A DNA stretch of 56,719 nt from NCBI GenBank assembly GCA_021793575.1, contig JAJYSM010000015.1:1-56719 (forward strand), read 5' to 3'. Within the stretch, counting starts at the first letter, position 1. The number at the start of each line of letters is the position of its first letter. Shown here in pieces: positions 1 through 9,034 of this stretch. The notes beneath the pieces were generated by a model. It had not been told where the DNA came from. It did not search any database and worked only from the letters and a program-made list of their open reading frames with translations. The DNA comes from Pseudomonadota bacterium (GTDB lineage Bacteria; Pseudomonadota; Gammaproteobacteria; Xanthomonadales; Rhodanobacteraceae). The translations under genes and the position numbers were made by a program.

Positions 1-36
1 CAGACCTTGCTGGAACTGGATGAGGTTGATGGACAT
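1..36 (-). CDS. Partial transposase, probable IS1595 (ISXO2-like) family, N-terminus only
   Basis: Reading leftwards from an ATG at 36, the first 12 codons give MSINLIQFQQGL and the frame runs off the window edge. This opening closely resembles, from memory, the start of IS1595/ISXO2-like transposases (M-x-x-N-x-I-Q-F-Q-x-G-L). A 6-bp inverted repeat (43-48 with 55-60) sits just upstream of the start. The usual neighbour downstream of nadD in related genomes is rsfS, so an insertion sequence seems to have landed about 100 bases past the nadD stop. Only 12 residues are visible, so the family call is tentative. Confidence 0.5.
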   Translation of the reverse strand, partial: MSINLIQFQQGL

Positions 37-142
37 GACGGTGTCCTCGGTGGAGAGGACGTCATCGTCACCCGCAGGCGTCGCAAATCACGCGACGGCG
101 GGCTGAGGATCAGGGCGAATCAGGTCCGTCGAAGCGGATGGC

Positions 143-775
143 TCAGCGTCGGTAAGGCGCCAGCAGGTCGGGATCATCGAACAGACCCGACGGCAGTTGA
201 TAGCGCGGTTGGCGCCCGGCGGCGATCAGCTCGCGGATGCGCGTGGCGGAGATTTCCAGCGGAGTGACCGACAGGGCGATCAGCTTGCCCGACGGCAATG
301 ATCGCAGCGCGGCGGGATCATCCACCCAGCGCGGGTCCGCTTCGTCTTTCAGCACGTCGGGCAACCCCAGCTGTTCGCCGGGGCGGCTGAGCACGCCGAT
401 ATGCGCCAGCGCGAACAACTGGCGCCAGCCGCGCCAGCCCGGCAGACCGGCAAAGGCATCGGCGCCGAGCAACAGCACCAGCGGGCGATCGCCCTGCTCG
501 GCGCGCAGCTCGATCATGGTATCGACGGTGTAGGACGGCCCGCTGCGTGTCAGCTCGCGCGCATCCAGCACCAGCCGCGACTGTTCGCGCAGCGCCACCT
601 GCAACATGGCTACGCGTTGATTGGCACCGGCGATGGGCGGCGGCCGGTGTGGCGGGATACCCGAAGGCATCATCAGCACCTCGGCATCCAGCAACTCCGA
701 GGCTTCCCACGCCACGCACAGATGACCCAGATGTACCGGGTCGAAGGTGCCGCCGAAGATGGCCAGGGGTTTCAC
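143..775 (-). CDS. nadD: Nicotinate-nucleotide adenylyltransferase
   Basis: NadD adenylates nicotinate mononucleotide to deamido-NAD+ in cytoplasmic NAD biosynthesis. The 210-residue protein opens VKPLAIFGGTFDPVHLGH, carrying the nucleotidyltransferase GxFDPxHxGH signature at residues 8-18, and has the late SATRIRELI motif (the ISSTxIR-type motif) near the C-terminus. I chose the GTG at 775 because it overlaps the holA stop as GTGA and puts the signature at the usual distance from the start. A longer frame from 838 would only add residues that overlap holA. It is the last gene of the leuS-lptE-holA-nadD run, so translational coupling to holA is likely. Length fits the family. Confidence 0.95.
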   Translation of the reverse strand: MKPLAIFGGTFDPVHLGHLCVAWEASELLDAEVLMMPSGIPPHRPPPIAGANQRVAMLQVALREQSRLVLDARELTRSGPSYTVDTMIELRAEQGDRPLVLLLGADAFAGLPGWRGWRQLFALAHIGVLSRPGEQLGLPDVLKDEADPRWVDDPAALRSLPSGKLIALSVTPLEISATRIRELIAAGRQPRYQLPSGLFDDPDLLAPYRR

Positions 776-1782
776 GCCAGCGCCGCGGCGGCGCGCGGCT
801 CGGCGATGGCGGCGATCAGCCGTTCGGCTTCCTGCCACGGGTTGCCGGCCTCACGGCCCTTGGTCATGCGGTCGATGCGCGCGGCGCGCGCCAGGCACTG
901 CAGCCAGTGCTCGCGCGGGGCGCGCCGCAGCGCCTTGCGAAACAGCTGCTCGCGGGCCGGCCACAGGTGTTCGATGCGCACCTGTGCGGCAAGGTCGCTG
1001 GCGTTGGCCAGGCGCAGCGCCAGCTGCAGCTGGTTGACCAGCCAGCCCATCAGCGCAATCAGCTCGTCGCCCTCGGCGCGCAGGCCGGCGAGGATGCGCA
1101 GCGCGCGCGCGCCGTCGCCGGCAAACGCCGCGTCGGTGAGCTTGAACGCGTCGTAGCGGGCGCTGTCGGCGACCAGCGTCTCCATCGCGGCGGCGTCGAT
1201 GCGACCCTGGCCGTGCAGCACGGCGAGCTTGTCGATTTCCTGCGCGGCGGCCAGCAGGTTGCCCTCGACGCGCTCGGCCAGCAGCGCCGTCGCATCCGGC
1301 GTGGCGGACAGCCCGCGCGAGGCTAACCGCGCGCCGATCCAGGCGCCCCATTCGTTCGGCCGCGGCGCATTGAACACCACCATCGCGCCGCTGGCGTCGA
1401 GCTTTTTGCTCCAGGCGCCGTCGTGCTTGCTGCTCCACTCCATCGCGCTGACCAGCAGGGTGACGTCGGGCGGCGGATCGGCGCAGAACGCGGTGATCGC
1501 CTTGGCGCCCTCGGTGCCGGGGCGGCCCGTGGGCAGGCGCAGGTCGATCAACCGGCGGGTGGCGAACAGCGACATGCTGGCGGCGGCGCGGGCCAGGTCG
1601 TTCCAGTCGAAATGCTGGCCGACTTCCAGCACCTCGCGCTCGCTGTAGCCGAGTTTTTTGGCCTGCGCACGCAGCGCGTCGGAGGCTTCCAGCACCAGCA
1701 GTTCCTCGCCGGCGAGCAGGTAGACCGGCGCCAACCGGTCGGCCGCCAACGCCTTCTGCCACTGGCCGGCAGACAGCGGCAT
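772..1782 (-). CDS. holA: DNA polymerase III subunit delta
   Basis: HolA is the clamp-loader delta subunit, which opens the beta sliding clamp during replication. The 336-residue product begins [12 protein letters not shown] and has the HolA N-terminal block APVYLLAGEELLVLEASDAL at about residues 17-36, a degenerate P-loop region typical of delta. Later blocks (DLARAAASMSLFATRRLIDL; EGNLLAAAQEIDKLAVL) match the family pattern. The start ATG overlaps the lptE stop by one base (TGATG) and the stop overlaps nadD by four, so the three are probably translated together. The order lptE-holA-nadD is conserved in gammaproteobacteria. Confidence 0.95.
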   Translation of the reverse strand: MPLSAGQWQKALAADRLAPVYLLAGEELLVLEASDALRAQAKKLGYSEREVLEVGQHFDWNDLARAAASMSLFATRRLIDLRLPTGRPGTEGAKAITAFCADPPPDVTLLVSAMEWSSKHDGAWSKKLDASGAMVVFNAPRPNEWGAWIGARLASRGLSATPDATALLAERVEGNLLAAAQEIDKLAVLHGQGRIDAAAMETLVADSARYDAFKLTDAAFAGDGARALRILAGLRAEGDELIALMGWLVNQLQLALRLANASDLAAQVRIEHLWPAREQLFRKALRRAPREHWLQCLARAARIDRMTKGREAGNPWQEAERLIAAIAEPRAAAALA

Positions 1783-2339
1783 CAGTGCGCGCTGGCGGCG
1801 CTGGCCGGTGCCGCCAGTTGCTGCTTGCCGGCCGCCTGCAGGCGGAACAGGATCGCCTGCACCATGTCGTCGTTGAGGCTGTGCTCGATCTGCTGCACCT
1901 GCGAGGCGTTGCCGACGGTGTTGGTGGCGTCGTAGCTGTATTCGCGCGACATGTCGATGCGCTGATGCGGCACCAGCGCCTTGCCGGCGGTGTCGGTGAG
2001 GTCGAACTGCACCTGGTAATGCACGGCGTACTCGGTGATGCGCACGTAGCCGCCAGCGCTCAGCGTGTCGGTGCTGAAGGCCGCCACCGGCACGCGCAGC
2101 TCGGCGACGCCGGGGCCGGCGTGATCCTCGACGGTGACGCCGGAAGCCGCCAGCGCACGCGTCAGCATGCGCTCCAACTCGCCGCCGCCGTTGACCACCA
2201 GGTGCATGCGCTGCATCGACACTGGCAGGCTGGCGTTCTGGCGCAGATGGAAGCCGCAGGCGCCGAGCGCCAGCGCCGACAGCAGCAGCAGCGAGGCCTG
2301 CAGCAGGCGGGCGATCTTGATGTGGCTCATGGATTTCAT
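1782..2339 (-). CDS. lptE: LPS-assembly lipoprotein LptE
   Basis: LptE plugs the LptD barrel and helps place lipopolysaccharide in the outer leaflet. The 185-residue protein has a short basic start, a hydrophobic stretch and the lipobox LGAC followed by GFHLRQ, the hallmark start of mature LptE. The C-terminal region contains the helix [16 protein letters not shown] seen in the family. ATG at 2339 overlaps the leuS stop (ATGA); an alternative ATG at 2330 would remove three residues without affecting the signal. The Ala-rich tail (APASAASAH) is probably unstructured. Confidence 0.95.
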   Translation of the reverse strand: MKSMSHIKIARLLQASLLLLSALALGACGFHLRQNASLPVSMQRMHLVVNGGGELERMLTRALAASGVTVEDHAGPGVAELRVPVAAFSTDTLSAGGYVRITEYAVHYQVQFDLTDTAGKALVPHQRIDMSREYSYDATNTVGNASQVQQIEHSLNDDMVQAILFRLQAAGKQQLAAPASAASAH

Positions 2340-5191
2340 CCTGCGACGATGTTGACGATCTTGCCGGGCACCACGATGACCTTGCGTACGCTCAGGCCTT
2401 GCAGAAAATGCGCCACCTGCGGCTGCGCCAGCGCGGCGGCCTCCGCCTGCTCCTTCGAGGCGCCGGCGGGGAGCTCGATGGTAGCGCGCAACTTGCCGTT
2501 GATCTGCACCGCCAGCGTGGCGCTGTCGCGCACCAACGCGGCCGGATCGGGCTGCGGCCATGGTTGGTCCTCCAGCACGGTCTCGCCATGGCCGAGCACC
2601 TGCCACAGCGCGTGGCTGATGTGCGGCACCACCGGATTGAGCAGCAGCACCATCGCCTCCAGCGCCTCGTGGCGCACCGCGCGGCCCTGCGCGCTCTGGT
2701 CGCTGAACTTGCCCAAAGCGTTCAGCAGCTCCATCAGGGCGGCGATGGCGGTGTTGAACGCGTGGCGGCGGCCGACATCGTCGCCGACCTTCTGGATCGT
2801 CTCGTGCAGCTGGCGGCGCAGCGTCTTCTGGCCCGCGTCCAGCCGCGCGGGATCGACGGCGCCTGCGGCGTCCCCCCATCCGCCTTTGGCACCTTCCCCC
2901 GCAGGCGGGAGAAGGGAAGCGGAGCGGTCTGCGACCGCGGCCTTGATCATCGGGTGATCCGGATTCGCCGCATGCACGGTCACCTCGCGCCAGAAACGCT
3001 TGAGGAAGCGCGCCATGCCCTCGACGCCGGCCTCGCTCCACTCCAGCGACTGCTCCGGCGGCGCGGCGAACATCGAGAACAGCCGCACGGTGTCGGCACC
3101 GTACGTGTCCACCATGGTCTGCGGATCGATGCCGTTGTTCTTCGACTTGGACATCTTCTCGATGCCGCCGATCTGCACCGCGCCGCCGTCCGCGCGCAAG
3201 ACGGCGCCGGTCACGCGGCCGCGCTCGTCGCGCTGCATGTCGACATCGGCCGGGTTGATCCAGTCCTTCGAACCGTCGGCGTGGTCGCGGTAGAACGTCT
3301 CGGCGATCACCATGCCCTGGCACAGCAGGTTCTGCGCCGGCTCGTCGCTGTCGAGCATGCCGGCGTCGCGCATCAGCTTGTGGTACAGGCGGAAGTACAG
3401 CAGGTGCATGATCGCGTGTTCGATACCGCCGACGTACTGGTCGACCGGCAGCCAGTAGTTGGCGCGCGCGTCGATCTGCGTGGGCGCGCCAGGGCTGGTG
3501 TAGCGCGCGTAGTACCAGCTCGACTCCATGAAGGTGTCGAAGGTGTCGGTCTCGCGCTCGGCCGGCTCGCCGCACTGCGGGCAGCGGGTCTGGCGCCATG
3601 CTGGATCAGCCTTGATCGGCGACTGCACGCCGCTGAACGCGACGTCCTCGGGCAGCAGTACCGGCAGCTGGTCTTCCGGCACTGGCACGTCACCGCAGTG
3701 CGCGCAGCGAATCACCGGAATCGGGCAGCCCCAGTAACGCTGGCGGCTGACGCCCCAGTCGCGCAGCCGATAGTTGATGCGACGCACGCCACTGCCGTCG
3801 CGCTCGAGACGCTCGGCCAGCGCATCCAGCGCCTGGCTGAAATCCATGCCGTCGTATTCGCCGGAATTGACCAGCACGCCGCGCGGCGTCCACGCCGCCT
3901 CCTCACGGATGCGCCGCTCGAACGCCTCCACCACGCGGACCGGAGCGGAGATATCCTGCGCGTTGCTGTCGTGACCACTCAGCGCGGCCTGCATGCGATC
4001 GACGCCAACGCCGAGCGACAGGTCGTGGCGGATTTCCCGCAGCGCATCGAGCACCGACGGATCGACGATCACCATCTTGATCGGCAGACTGTATTTCTGC
4101 GCAAACTCCCAGTCGCGCTGGTCGTGCCCCGGCACCGCCATCACCGCGCCGGTGCCGTAGCCCATCAGCACGAAGTTGGCCACCCACACCGGGATAGCCT
4201 CGCCGCTGAGCGGATGGATCGCGCGCAGGCCGGTATCCATGCCGCGCTTTTCCTGGGTTTCGAGTTCCGCCTCGGAGACGCCGCCGTGCCTGAGATCGGC
4301 GATGAAGTCGGCCAGCTGCGGGTTGTCCTGCGCCGCCTGCAGCGCCAGCGGATGTTCGGCAGCGATGGACAGGAAGGTCACCCCCATCAGCGTGTCAGGA
4401 CGGGTGGTGAACACGCTGAGCGGCTCGGCCGCGCCCTCGACCGTGAAGTGGATCTCCAGCCCTTCGCTGCGTCCGATCCAGTTGCGTTGCATGGTCTTGA
4501 CCGCGTCAGGCCAGCCCGGCAGCGTGTCCAAGCCGTCCAGCAACTCCTGCGCGTAGTCGGTGATCTTCACAAACCACTGCGGGATCTCGCGCTTCTCCAC
4601 CACCGCACCGGTGCGCCAGCCGCGACCATCGACCACCTGCTCGTTGGCCAGCACGGTCTGGTCGACCGGATCCCAGTTCACCACCGCGTTCTTGCGGTAG
4701 GCCAGGCCCTTTTTCATCAGCCGCACGAACATCCGCTGCTCGTGCACGTAGTAGTCCGGACGGCAGGTGGCGAACTCGCGCGTCCAGTCGATCGCGTAGC
4801 CGAGCGACTGGAGCTGGCTGCGCATGTGGTCGATGTTGGCGTAGGTCCACCTGGCCGGCGCAGTGCGATTCTTGATCGCGGCGTTCTCGGCCGGCAGGCC
4901 GAACGCATCCCAGCCCATCGGCTGCAGCACGTTCTTGCCTTGCATGCGCTGGTAGCGGCTGATCACGTCGCCGATGGTGTAGTTGCGCACGTGGCCCATG
5001 TGCAGGGCGCCGGACGGGTACGGCAGCATCGAGAGGCAGTAGAACTTCGGCTTGGCCGAGTCCTCCTTCACTTCGTAAGCGTGCCGTGCGTTCCAGTACT
5101 GCTGCGCGGCGGCTTCCACAGCCTGCGGCTGATAGCCGTGCCCGGAGTGGCCGCCCGCCTCGGCGGCATGGGTGTCTTGGATGTCCTGCAT
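2336..5191 (-). CDS. leuS: Leucyl-tRNA synthetase
   Basis: LeuRS charges tRNA-Leu and edits mischarged residues. The class I signatures are intact: HMGH at residues 64-67 and KMSKS at 679-683. The tryptophan-rich [13 protein letters not shown] block and the C-terminal anticodon-binding region are present. From ATG 5191 the protein is 951 residues, long for the family (about 860-880). The excess comes from a hydrophilic N-terminus (about 20 residues), a longer segment in the editing-domain region near residues 370-420 ([20 protein letters not shown]), and an in-frame repeat insertion near residues 755-780. An upstream in-frame extension to 5467 has no family similarity. It heads the leuS-lptE-holA-nadD run. 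Confidence 0.95.
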   Translation of the reverse strand: MQDIQDTHAAEAGGHSGHGYQPQAVEAAAQQYWNARHAYEVKEDSAKPKFYCLSMLPYPSGALHMGHVRNYTIGDVISRYQRMQGKNVLQPMGWDAFGLPAENAAIKNRTAPARWTYANIDHMRSQLQSLGYAIDWTREFATCRPDYYVHEQRMFVRLMKKGLAYRKNAVVNWDPVDQTVLANEQVVDGRGWRTGAVVEKREIPQWFVKITDYAQELLDGLDTLPGWPDAVKTMQRNWIGRSEGLEIHFTVEGAAEPLSVFTTRPDTLMGVTFLSIAAEHPLALQAAQDNPQLADFIADLRHGGVSEAELETQEKRGMDTGLRAIHPLSGEAIPVWVANFVLMGYGTGAVMAVPGHDQRDWEFAQKYSLPIKMVIVDPSVLDALREIRHDLSLGVGVDRMQAALSGHDSNAQDISAPVRVVEAFERRIREEAAWTPRGVLVNSGEYDGMDFSQALDALAERLERDGSGVRRINYRLRDWGVSRQRYWGCPIPVIRCAHCGDVPVPEDQLPVLLPEDVAFSGVQSPIKADPAWRQTRCPQCGEPAERETDTFDTFMESSWYYARYTSPGAPTQIDARANYWLPVDQYVGGIEHAIMHLLYFRLYHKLMRDAGMLDSDEPAQNLLCQGMVIAETFYRDHADGSKDWINPADVDMQRDERGRVTGAVLRADGGAVQIGGIEKMSKSKNNGIDPQTMVDTYGADTVRLFSMFAAPPEQSLEWSEAGVEGMARFLKRFWREVTVHAANPDHPMIKAAVADRSASLLPPAGEGAKGGWGDAAGAVDPARLDAGQKTLRRQLHETIQKVGDDVGRRHAFNTAIAALMELLNALGKFSDQSAQGRAVRHEALEAMVLLLNPVVPHISHALWQVLGHGETVLEDQPWPQPDPAALVRDSATLAVQINGKLRATIELPAGASKEQAEAAALAQPQVAHFLQGLSVRKVIVVPGKIVNIVAG
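2892..2915. repeat. Palindromic repeat element inside leuS
   Basis: Two 11-base arms (2892-2902 and 2905-2915, one mismatch) form a hairpin of CCTTCTCCCGC type. The surrounding 2865-2925 region encodes [16 protein letters not shown], a low-complexity stretch absent from ordinary LeuRS. This looks like a short GC-rich intergenic-type palindrome (the CCCTCTCCCGC...GCGGGAGAGGG kind common in these genomes) that was inserted without breaking the frame, between the catalytic core and the anticodon-binding domain. Confidence 0.7.
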
Positions 5192-5291
5192 GATTCCGGC
5201 GCCGTGGTGCGGTGAGCGCAAGCCGGCGAAGACCGGCTGCGGGGAACTGATCAGACTAGCCCAGCACAGGCCGGGCGCCAAGCCTGCACGC

Positions 5292-5933
5292 TCAGGATGC
5301 CGGGCACACCGGCACCAGAGCGCTGCCCAGCGCACGGGCCACGCCGGCGATCTGCGCGGCCAGCCGGGCGAGCGCACGCTGGTGGCCCTGCACCAGCGCG
5401 TCGTAGCCAGGTCCCACCGGTTCACGCACGCGACTACTGCAGGCCAGCGCGCCGCCGTGCGCGGCATGCAACATGCGCACGCTCCAGCCGGCCTCGATCA
5501 GCGCATAGCCGCCGAGCTGCGAATCAAAGCGGTGCAGATCCAGCTTGATCCGCAGCAGCGGCCGCTGGTTGTCCGGCAGGCCGCTGAGGTCCTGGCTGTG
5601 CAGCTGGCGCGCCAGGTCGACGGCAAGCGCCCCGCGCACCTCGCTGCCCAGCGGTGCGATCCAGCGCCGGCCTTCGAGCAGCGCCACGCGCTGGCCGCCC
5701 TCGCGCAGCACCAGCTGCGGCACGTCGACCTGCGCCGGCACGCTCACCGGCAGCAGTTCGAACGGCAGCCCCGCCAAGCCCTGATCGGCCGCGGCGACCG
5801 GCGCAGCGGCCGGCGCAGCGGCCGGCTCGGCGGCCGGGGGAATCAAGGTGTAATAGTGCATCGGCGCCGAGGCGCAACCGGCCAGTGCCAGCGCGGCGGC
5901 TGCGCCCAGCAGGCGTGTTGCGGTACGGATCAT
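5292..5933 (-). CDS. pqiC: PqiC-like ABC transport auxiliary lipoprotein
   Basis: The 213-residue protein has a signal sequence ending in the lipobox LAGC, so it should be an outer-membrane lipoprotein facing the periplasm. The mature part holds the DUF330/ABC_trans_aux features MHYYTLIPP at the start and [20 protein letters not shown] followed by RRWIAPLG. In E. coli PqiC forms a ring at the outer membrane that receives the PqiB tube. Its ATG overlaps the pqiB stop (ATGA). A long Ala/Pro linker follows the first strand. A 100-base gap separates it from leuS. Confidence 0.88.
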   Translation of the reverse strand: MIRTATRLLGAAAALALAGCASAPMHYYTLIPPAAEPAAAPAAAPVAAADQGLAGLPFELLPVSVPAQVDVPQLVLREGGQRVALLEGRRWIAPLGSEVRGALAVDLARQLHSQDLSGLPDNQRPLLRIKLDLHRFDSQLGGYALIEAGWSVRMLHAAHGGALACSSRVREPVGPGYDALVQGHQRALARLAAQIAGVARALGSALVPVCPAS

Positions 5934-7627
5934 GGCTTGCTCCCGGGCTGCGCCGCCGGGACCGGCGGCGGGCTGGCGGCAGGGGTGGGTTTCGGATCCG
6001 GCCGGCGACCGCGGATCAGCGCCTCCGGGTGGCTGCCCAGATAATCGGTGAGCACTCGCAGCGAGCGCGCCATGCGCTGCAGCTCCTGCAGCGTGCCGTC
6101 CAGGTTCTGCTGCAGCGGCGAGTCACCGGACAGCGCGTCGTTGGCGGTGCCCATGGTTTTGCGCACGCCGTGCAGGGTGCTGCTGACCTCCGGCAGGGTC
6201 TTGCCGTTGACCTGTTTCAGCGTGGCGTGCAGCGCGGCCAGCGTCTGATCCAGGTTGTGGCCGATGCTGTCGAACGGCACCTTGTCGATCTTGGTGACGA
6301 TCTCGGCCAGTTGCTCCTGCAGCTTGTCGAAGCTGCCCGGCACGGTGGGTACGGTGAGCGGCTTGGCGTTGGGGTCGAATGCCACCTGTGGCGCATGCGG
6401 CACGAAATCCAGCGCCACGTAGAGCTGACCGGTGAGCAGGTTGCCGGTGCGCGCCTGCGCGCGCAGGCCGTGCGCCACCAGCGGCCCCATCAGCTGCGCC
6501 AGATCGGGATTCTCGCCGCGCGAGCGCGCCAGCGTCTGCAGCTTCTGGTAGGCACCGCCGAGCCGCTGCGGATAGACCACCGCGCCCACAATCACCGGAA
6601 ACCGCTGCGTCTTCGGGTCGTAGTCGAGCTTGATCGATACCACCTTGCCGATCTCGATGCCGAGAAACTCCACCGGCGCATCCACCGCCAGCCCACGCAC
6701 CGACTGCTCGAAGCGCATGCGGATGTAACGCGGCTCGCCATCCGGCGGCGCCATCGCGGTGGCCCGGTCACCGTACAACTGGTACGAAGTGTGTTCCGCG
6801 GCCGGGGTGGCGTCATGCGGGCCGGGTGGGTCCTGAAACGCCACGCCGCCGGCCAGTACGGTGGCCAGCGACTGCGTGTTGAGCTTGAGGCCGCCGGCGC
6901 CGATGGACAGGTCCACCCCGCTGGCATTCCAGAAGCGCGATGCGCGGGTGACGAAGCGGTCGTTGGGACCATCCACAAAGATGCCCAGCGAGACGCCCTT
7001 GCCGTCCGGATCCAGCTGGTAGGACACCACCCGGCCGACCTGGATATGCCGGAAATACACCGGCGAACCGATGTCCAGCGAGCCAAGATCGTCGCTGTGC
7101 AAGGTGTAACTGCGCCCGGGCGCACCGTGGTTCACCGCTGGCGGCGTCTCCAGCCCCTTGAAACTCTCCTCGGGTTCATCCGAATCGCCCACGTCGGCGC
7201 CAATGAAGGCGCCGGACAGCAGCGTGTCGATGCCGGACACGCCGCCCAGGCCGATGCGCGGGCGCACCACCCAGTAGCGCGTGCCCTTGGTGGCGAAACC
7301 CTCGGCGCTCTTTTCCAGCGCCACCGTGACCAGCACGTGGCTGCGGTCGCCGCTGAGGCGGATCTTGTGCACCCGCCCGATCACCACGCTCTTGTATTTC
7401 ACCGGCGTCTTGCCAGGGTCCAGGCCTTCGGCGCTCTGCAGACTGATGGTGATCTGCGGACCGGCCTGCAGCCAGTAATTGACCACCAGTGACAGCGCCA
7501 CCAGCGCGGCCAGCGCCGGCACCAGCCAGATCAGCGAGGCGTTGAAACGACGCCGCGTCACCACCGGCTGCGGCAGTTCGCTGGGCTCCGGCGGAGCCTG
7601 TGCGGCGCCGTGCTCGTCTTCAGTCAT
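5930..7627 (-). CDS. pqiB: Intermembrane transport protein PqiB, MCE/MlaD repeats
   Basis: About 565 residues with one N-terminal membrane helix (about residues 25-50, LIWLVPALAALVALSLVV) and then several MlaD/MCE domains: PQITISLQSAEGLDPGKTPV, YTLHSDDLGSLDIGSPVYFR and YIRMRFEQSVRGLAVDAPVE mark the starts of three. A helical C-terminal region (KLQEQLAEIVTKIDKVPFDS onward) resembles the needle-forming helices of PqiB. It should span the periplasm and move lipids between membranes. The ATG at 7627 has an AGGG ribosome site and overlaps the upstream pqiA by 8 bases; another ATG at 7642 is possible. Three MCE domains match E. coli PqiB (546 residues). Confidence 0.92.
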   Translation of the reverse strand: MTEDEHGAAQAPPEPSELPQPVVTRRRFNASLIWLVPALAALVALSLVVNYWLQAGPQITISLQSAEGLDPGKTPVKYKSVVIGRVHKIRLSGDRSHVLVTVALEKSAEGFATKGTRYWVVRPRIGLGGVSGIDTLLSGAFIGADVGDSDEPEESFKGLETPPAVNHGAPGRSYTLHSDDLGSLDIGSPVYFRHIQVGRVVSYQLDPDGKGVSLGIFVDGPNDRFVTRASRFWNASGVDLSIGAGGLKLNTQSLATVLAGGVAFQDPPGPHDATPAAEHTSYQLYGDRATAMAPPDGEPRYIRMRFEQSVRGLAVDAPVEFLGIEIGKVVSIKLDYDPKTQRFPVIVGAVVYPQRLGGAYQKLQTLARSRGENPDLAQLMGPLVAHGLRAQARTGNLLTGQLYVALDFVPHAPQVAFDPNAKPLTVPTVPGSFDKLQEQLAEIVTKIDKVPFDSIGHNLDQTLAALHATLKQVNGKTLPEVSSTLHGVRKTMGTANDALSGDSPLQQNLDGTLQELQRMARSLRVLTDYLGSHPEALIRGRRPDPKPTPAASPPPVPAAQPGSKP

Positions 7628-8261
7628 CGGTATCCCTGCCATCCCAGATCAACCGGGGGTCAAAATTCATCGAAGCCAGCATGGTCAACACCACCGTGAG
7701 GCCGAAAAAGATCACGCCGGGCAGCGGCTCGACCCGGCTCAGCACGCTGAAATGCACCAGCGCGGTCAGCAATGACACCACAAACACGTCCAGCATCGAC
7801 CAGTAGCCGATCAACTCCACCAACCGGAACAGTTTGGCGCGCTGCGGCCGCGCCCAGTCGCTGCCGCGCTGGCTGCTCACCAGCAGCGTGCCCAGCACCA
7901 GAAATTTCAGCATCGGCACCACGATGCTGGCGACAAACACGATCACCGCCAGATCCGGCGAGCCCTTGATCCACAGCTCCACCACGCCGCTGAGGATGGT
8001 GTTGTCGTCGATATCGTTGAGGCTGGCGGTGCGCATGATCGGCACCAGGTTGGCCGGCACATACATCAGGAAAGCGGCGATCAGGAGCGCCCAGGTGCGG
8101 GTGTAACTGGCCGGCTTGCGCCGATGCAGCCCCGAGCCGCAGCGCGGGCATACCAGCGCCTGACCCGGCCCCGGCTGGGCAGTGGCCGCGTCGCTGCAGA
8201 CCAGCCCGCACACGTGGCAGGCGATCAGGCCCAGCTCGGTGGCGCGCGGCAGCGCGCTCAT
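7620..8261 (-). CDS. pqiA: Paraquat-inducible protein A, second half-protein
   Basis: A 213-residue inner-membrane protein with an N-terminal zinc-ribbon type pattern (CHVC...CPRC) and four hydrophobic segments, including TWALLIAAFLMYVPANLVPI and the loop GVVELWIKGSPDLAVIVFVA. E. coli PqiA (417 residues) fuses two such units; here they are two adjoining genes, this one matching the C-terminal half (VELIGYWSMLDVFVVSLLTA is the characteristic block). PqiA is the membrane partner of PqiB in lipid trafficking and envelope stress tolerance. The start overlaps the preceding pqiA stop (ATGA). Confidence 0.9.
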   Translation of the reverse strand: MSALPRATELGLIACHVCGLVCSDAATAQPGPGQALVCPRCGSGLHRRKPASYTRTWALLIAAFLMYVPANLVPIMRTASLNDIDDNTILSGVVELWIKGSPDLAVIVFVASIVVPMLKFLVLGTLLVSSQRGSDWARPQRAKLFRLVELIGYWSMLDVFVVSLLTALVHFSVLSRVEPLPGVIFFGLTVVLTMLASMNFDPRLIWDGRDTDD

Positions 8262-8905
8262 CCCGGCGACTCCGGTGTCAGCTCCCACAACTGGCGCAGG
8301 TCGATGCCGGCAAACACAGTGATCAGCAGGGTCAGCACCGCGTAGGCATAGATGCCTGGATCGGTCACCACGTCGAAATACAGGTGGGCCTTGACGATCG
8401 CTACCAGCGCCCCGAGTACGAACACTTCGCTCATCGTCCACGGCCCGATGTAATGCAGGGTTACCATGATCGGCACGAAGCCCGGCGCGCGCCGACCGCG
8501 GCGCGCAAACCACAGCAGCCAGCCGAGCGACAGCATCTTCAGCAGCGGCAGAAAAAACAGTGTGAGCGCCGCCAGCAGCGAAATGATCTGCGCCTGCTGC
8601 CGCCACATCGCGATGATCGTGCCCCACAGCGTGGCGCTGCTGTACTGGCCGTTGAAGCCCAGCGTGACGATCGGCCATACGTTGGCCTGCACGAACATGA
8701 TCATCGCCGTCAGCACCAGCGCCAGCATCGCGTTCAGGCTGAGCGCGTGATGCCGCTCCAGCACCGCGCCGCAGCGCGCGCACTGCGCCACCTGCCCGCG
8801 CGCCAGCGCGTGGCGGCGATGCACCGTGTCGCAGTCCTCGCAGATCTGCAGCACCACGGCAGGCAAGGGTGACGCGCGCTCGATGGGGTGTACCGGGGTC
8901 AGCAT
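8258..8905 (-). CDS. pqiA: Paraquat-inducible protein A, first half-protein
   Basis: A 215-residue protein, first gene of the pqi operon. It carries the paired-cysteine motif CEDC...CARC near residues 23-46 and then four membrane segments, with the family signature HYIGPWTMSEVFVLGALVAI in the second half. It corresponds to the N-terminal half of E. coli PqiA. I start at ATG 8905; the same frame stays open far upstream, but that part lies opposite the thioredoxin gene and has no family similarity. The 129 bases to the divergent thioredoxin gene must hold both promoters. Confidence 0.9.
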   Translation of the reverse strand: MLTPVHPIERASPLPAVVLQICEDCDTVHRRHALARGQVAQCARCGAVLERHHALSLNAMLALVLTAMIMFVQANVWPIVTLGFNGQYSSATLWGTIIAMWRQQAQIISLLAALTLFFLPLLKMLSLGWLLWFARRGRRAPGFVPIMVTLHYIGPWTMSEVFVLGALVAIVKAHLYFDVVTDPGIYAYAVLTLLITVFAGIDLRQLWELTPESPG

Positions 8906-9034
8906 GACGGGATTCTCGCAAATCTGGCCGACGCGAGGTGAACCGCATGTCGACGGCGATGGACTTGTATATGCTCCGCGCTGCCCTGATCTGCTCTGGG
9001 CCCATTCATCCGCAACGCCGCTCTGGAGCATGCC

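Noticed and set aside
2399-5215. A very long plus-strand open frame (938 codons) opposite leuS
   Set aside because: It is a shadow of leuS in GC-rich DNA: composition is His/Arg/Ala/Val-rich with no family similarity, and the minus strand encodes a complete LeuRS.
5192-5467. N-terminal extension of leuS to 5467
   Set aside because: The extra 92 residues are Arg/Ala/Pro-rich, overlap the pqiC 3' end and lack similarity to LeuRS; ATG 5191 gives a normal start.
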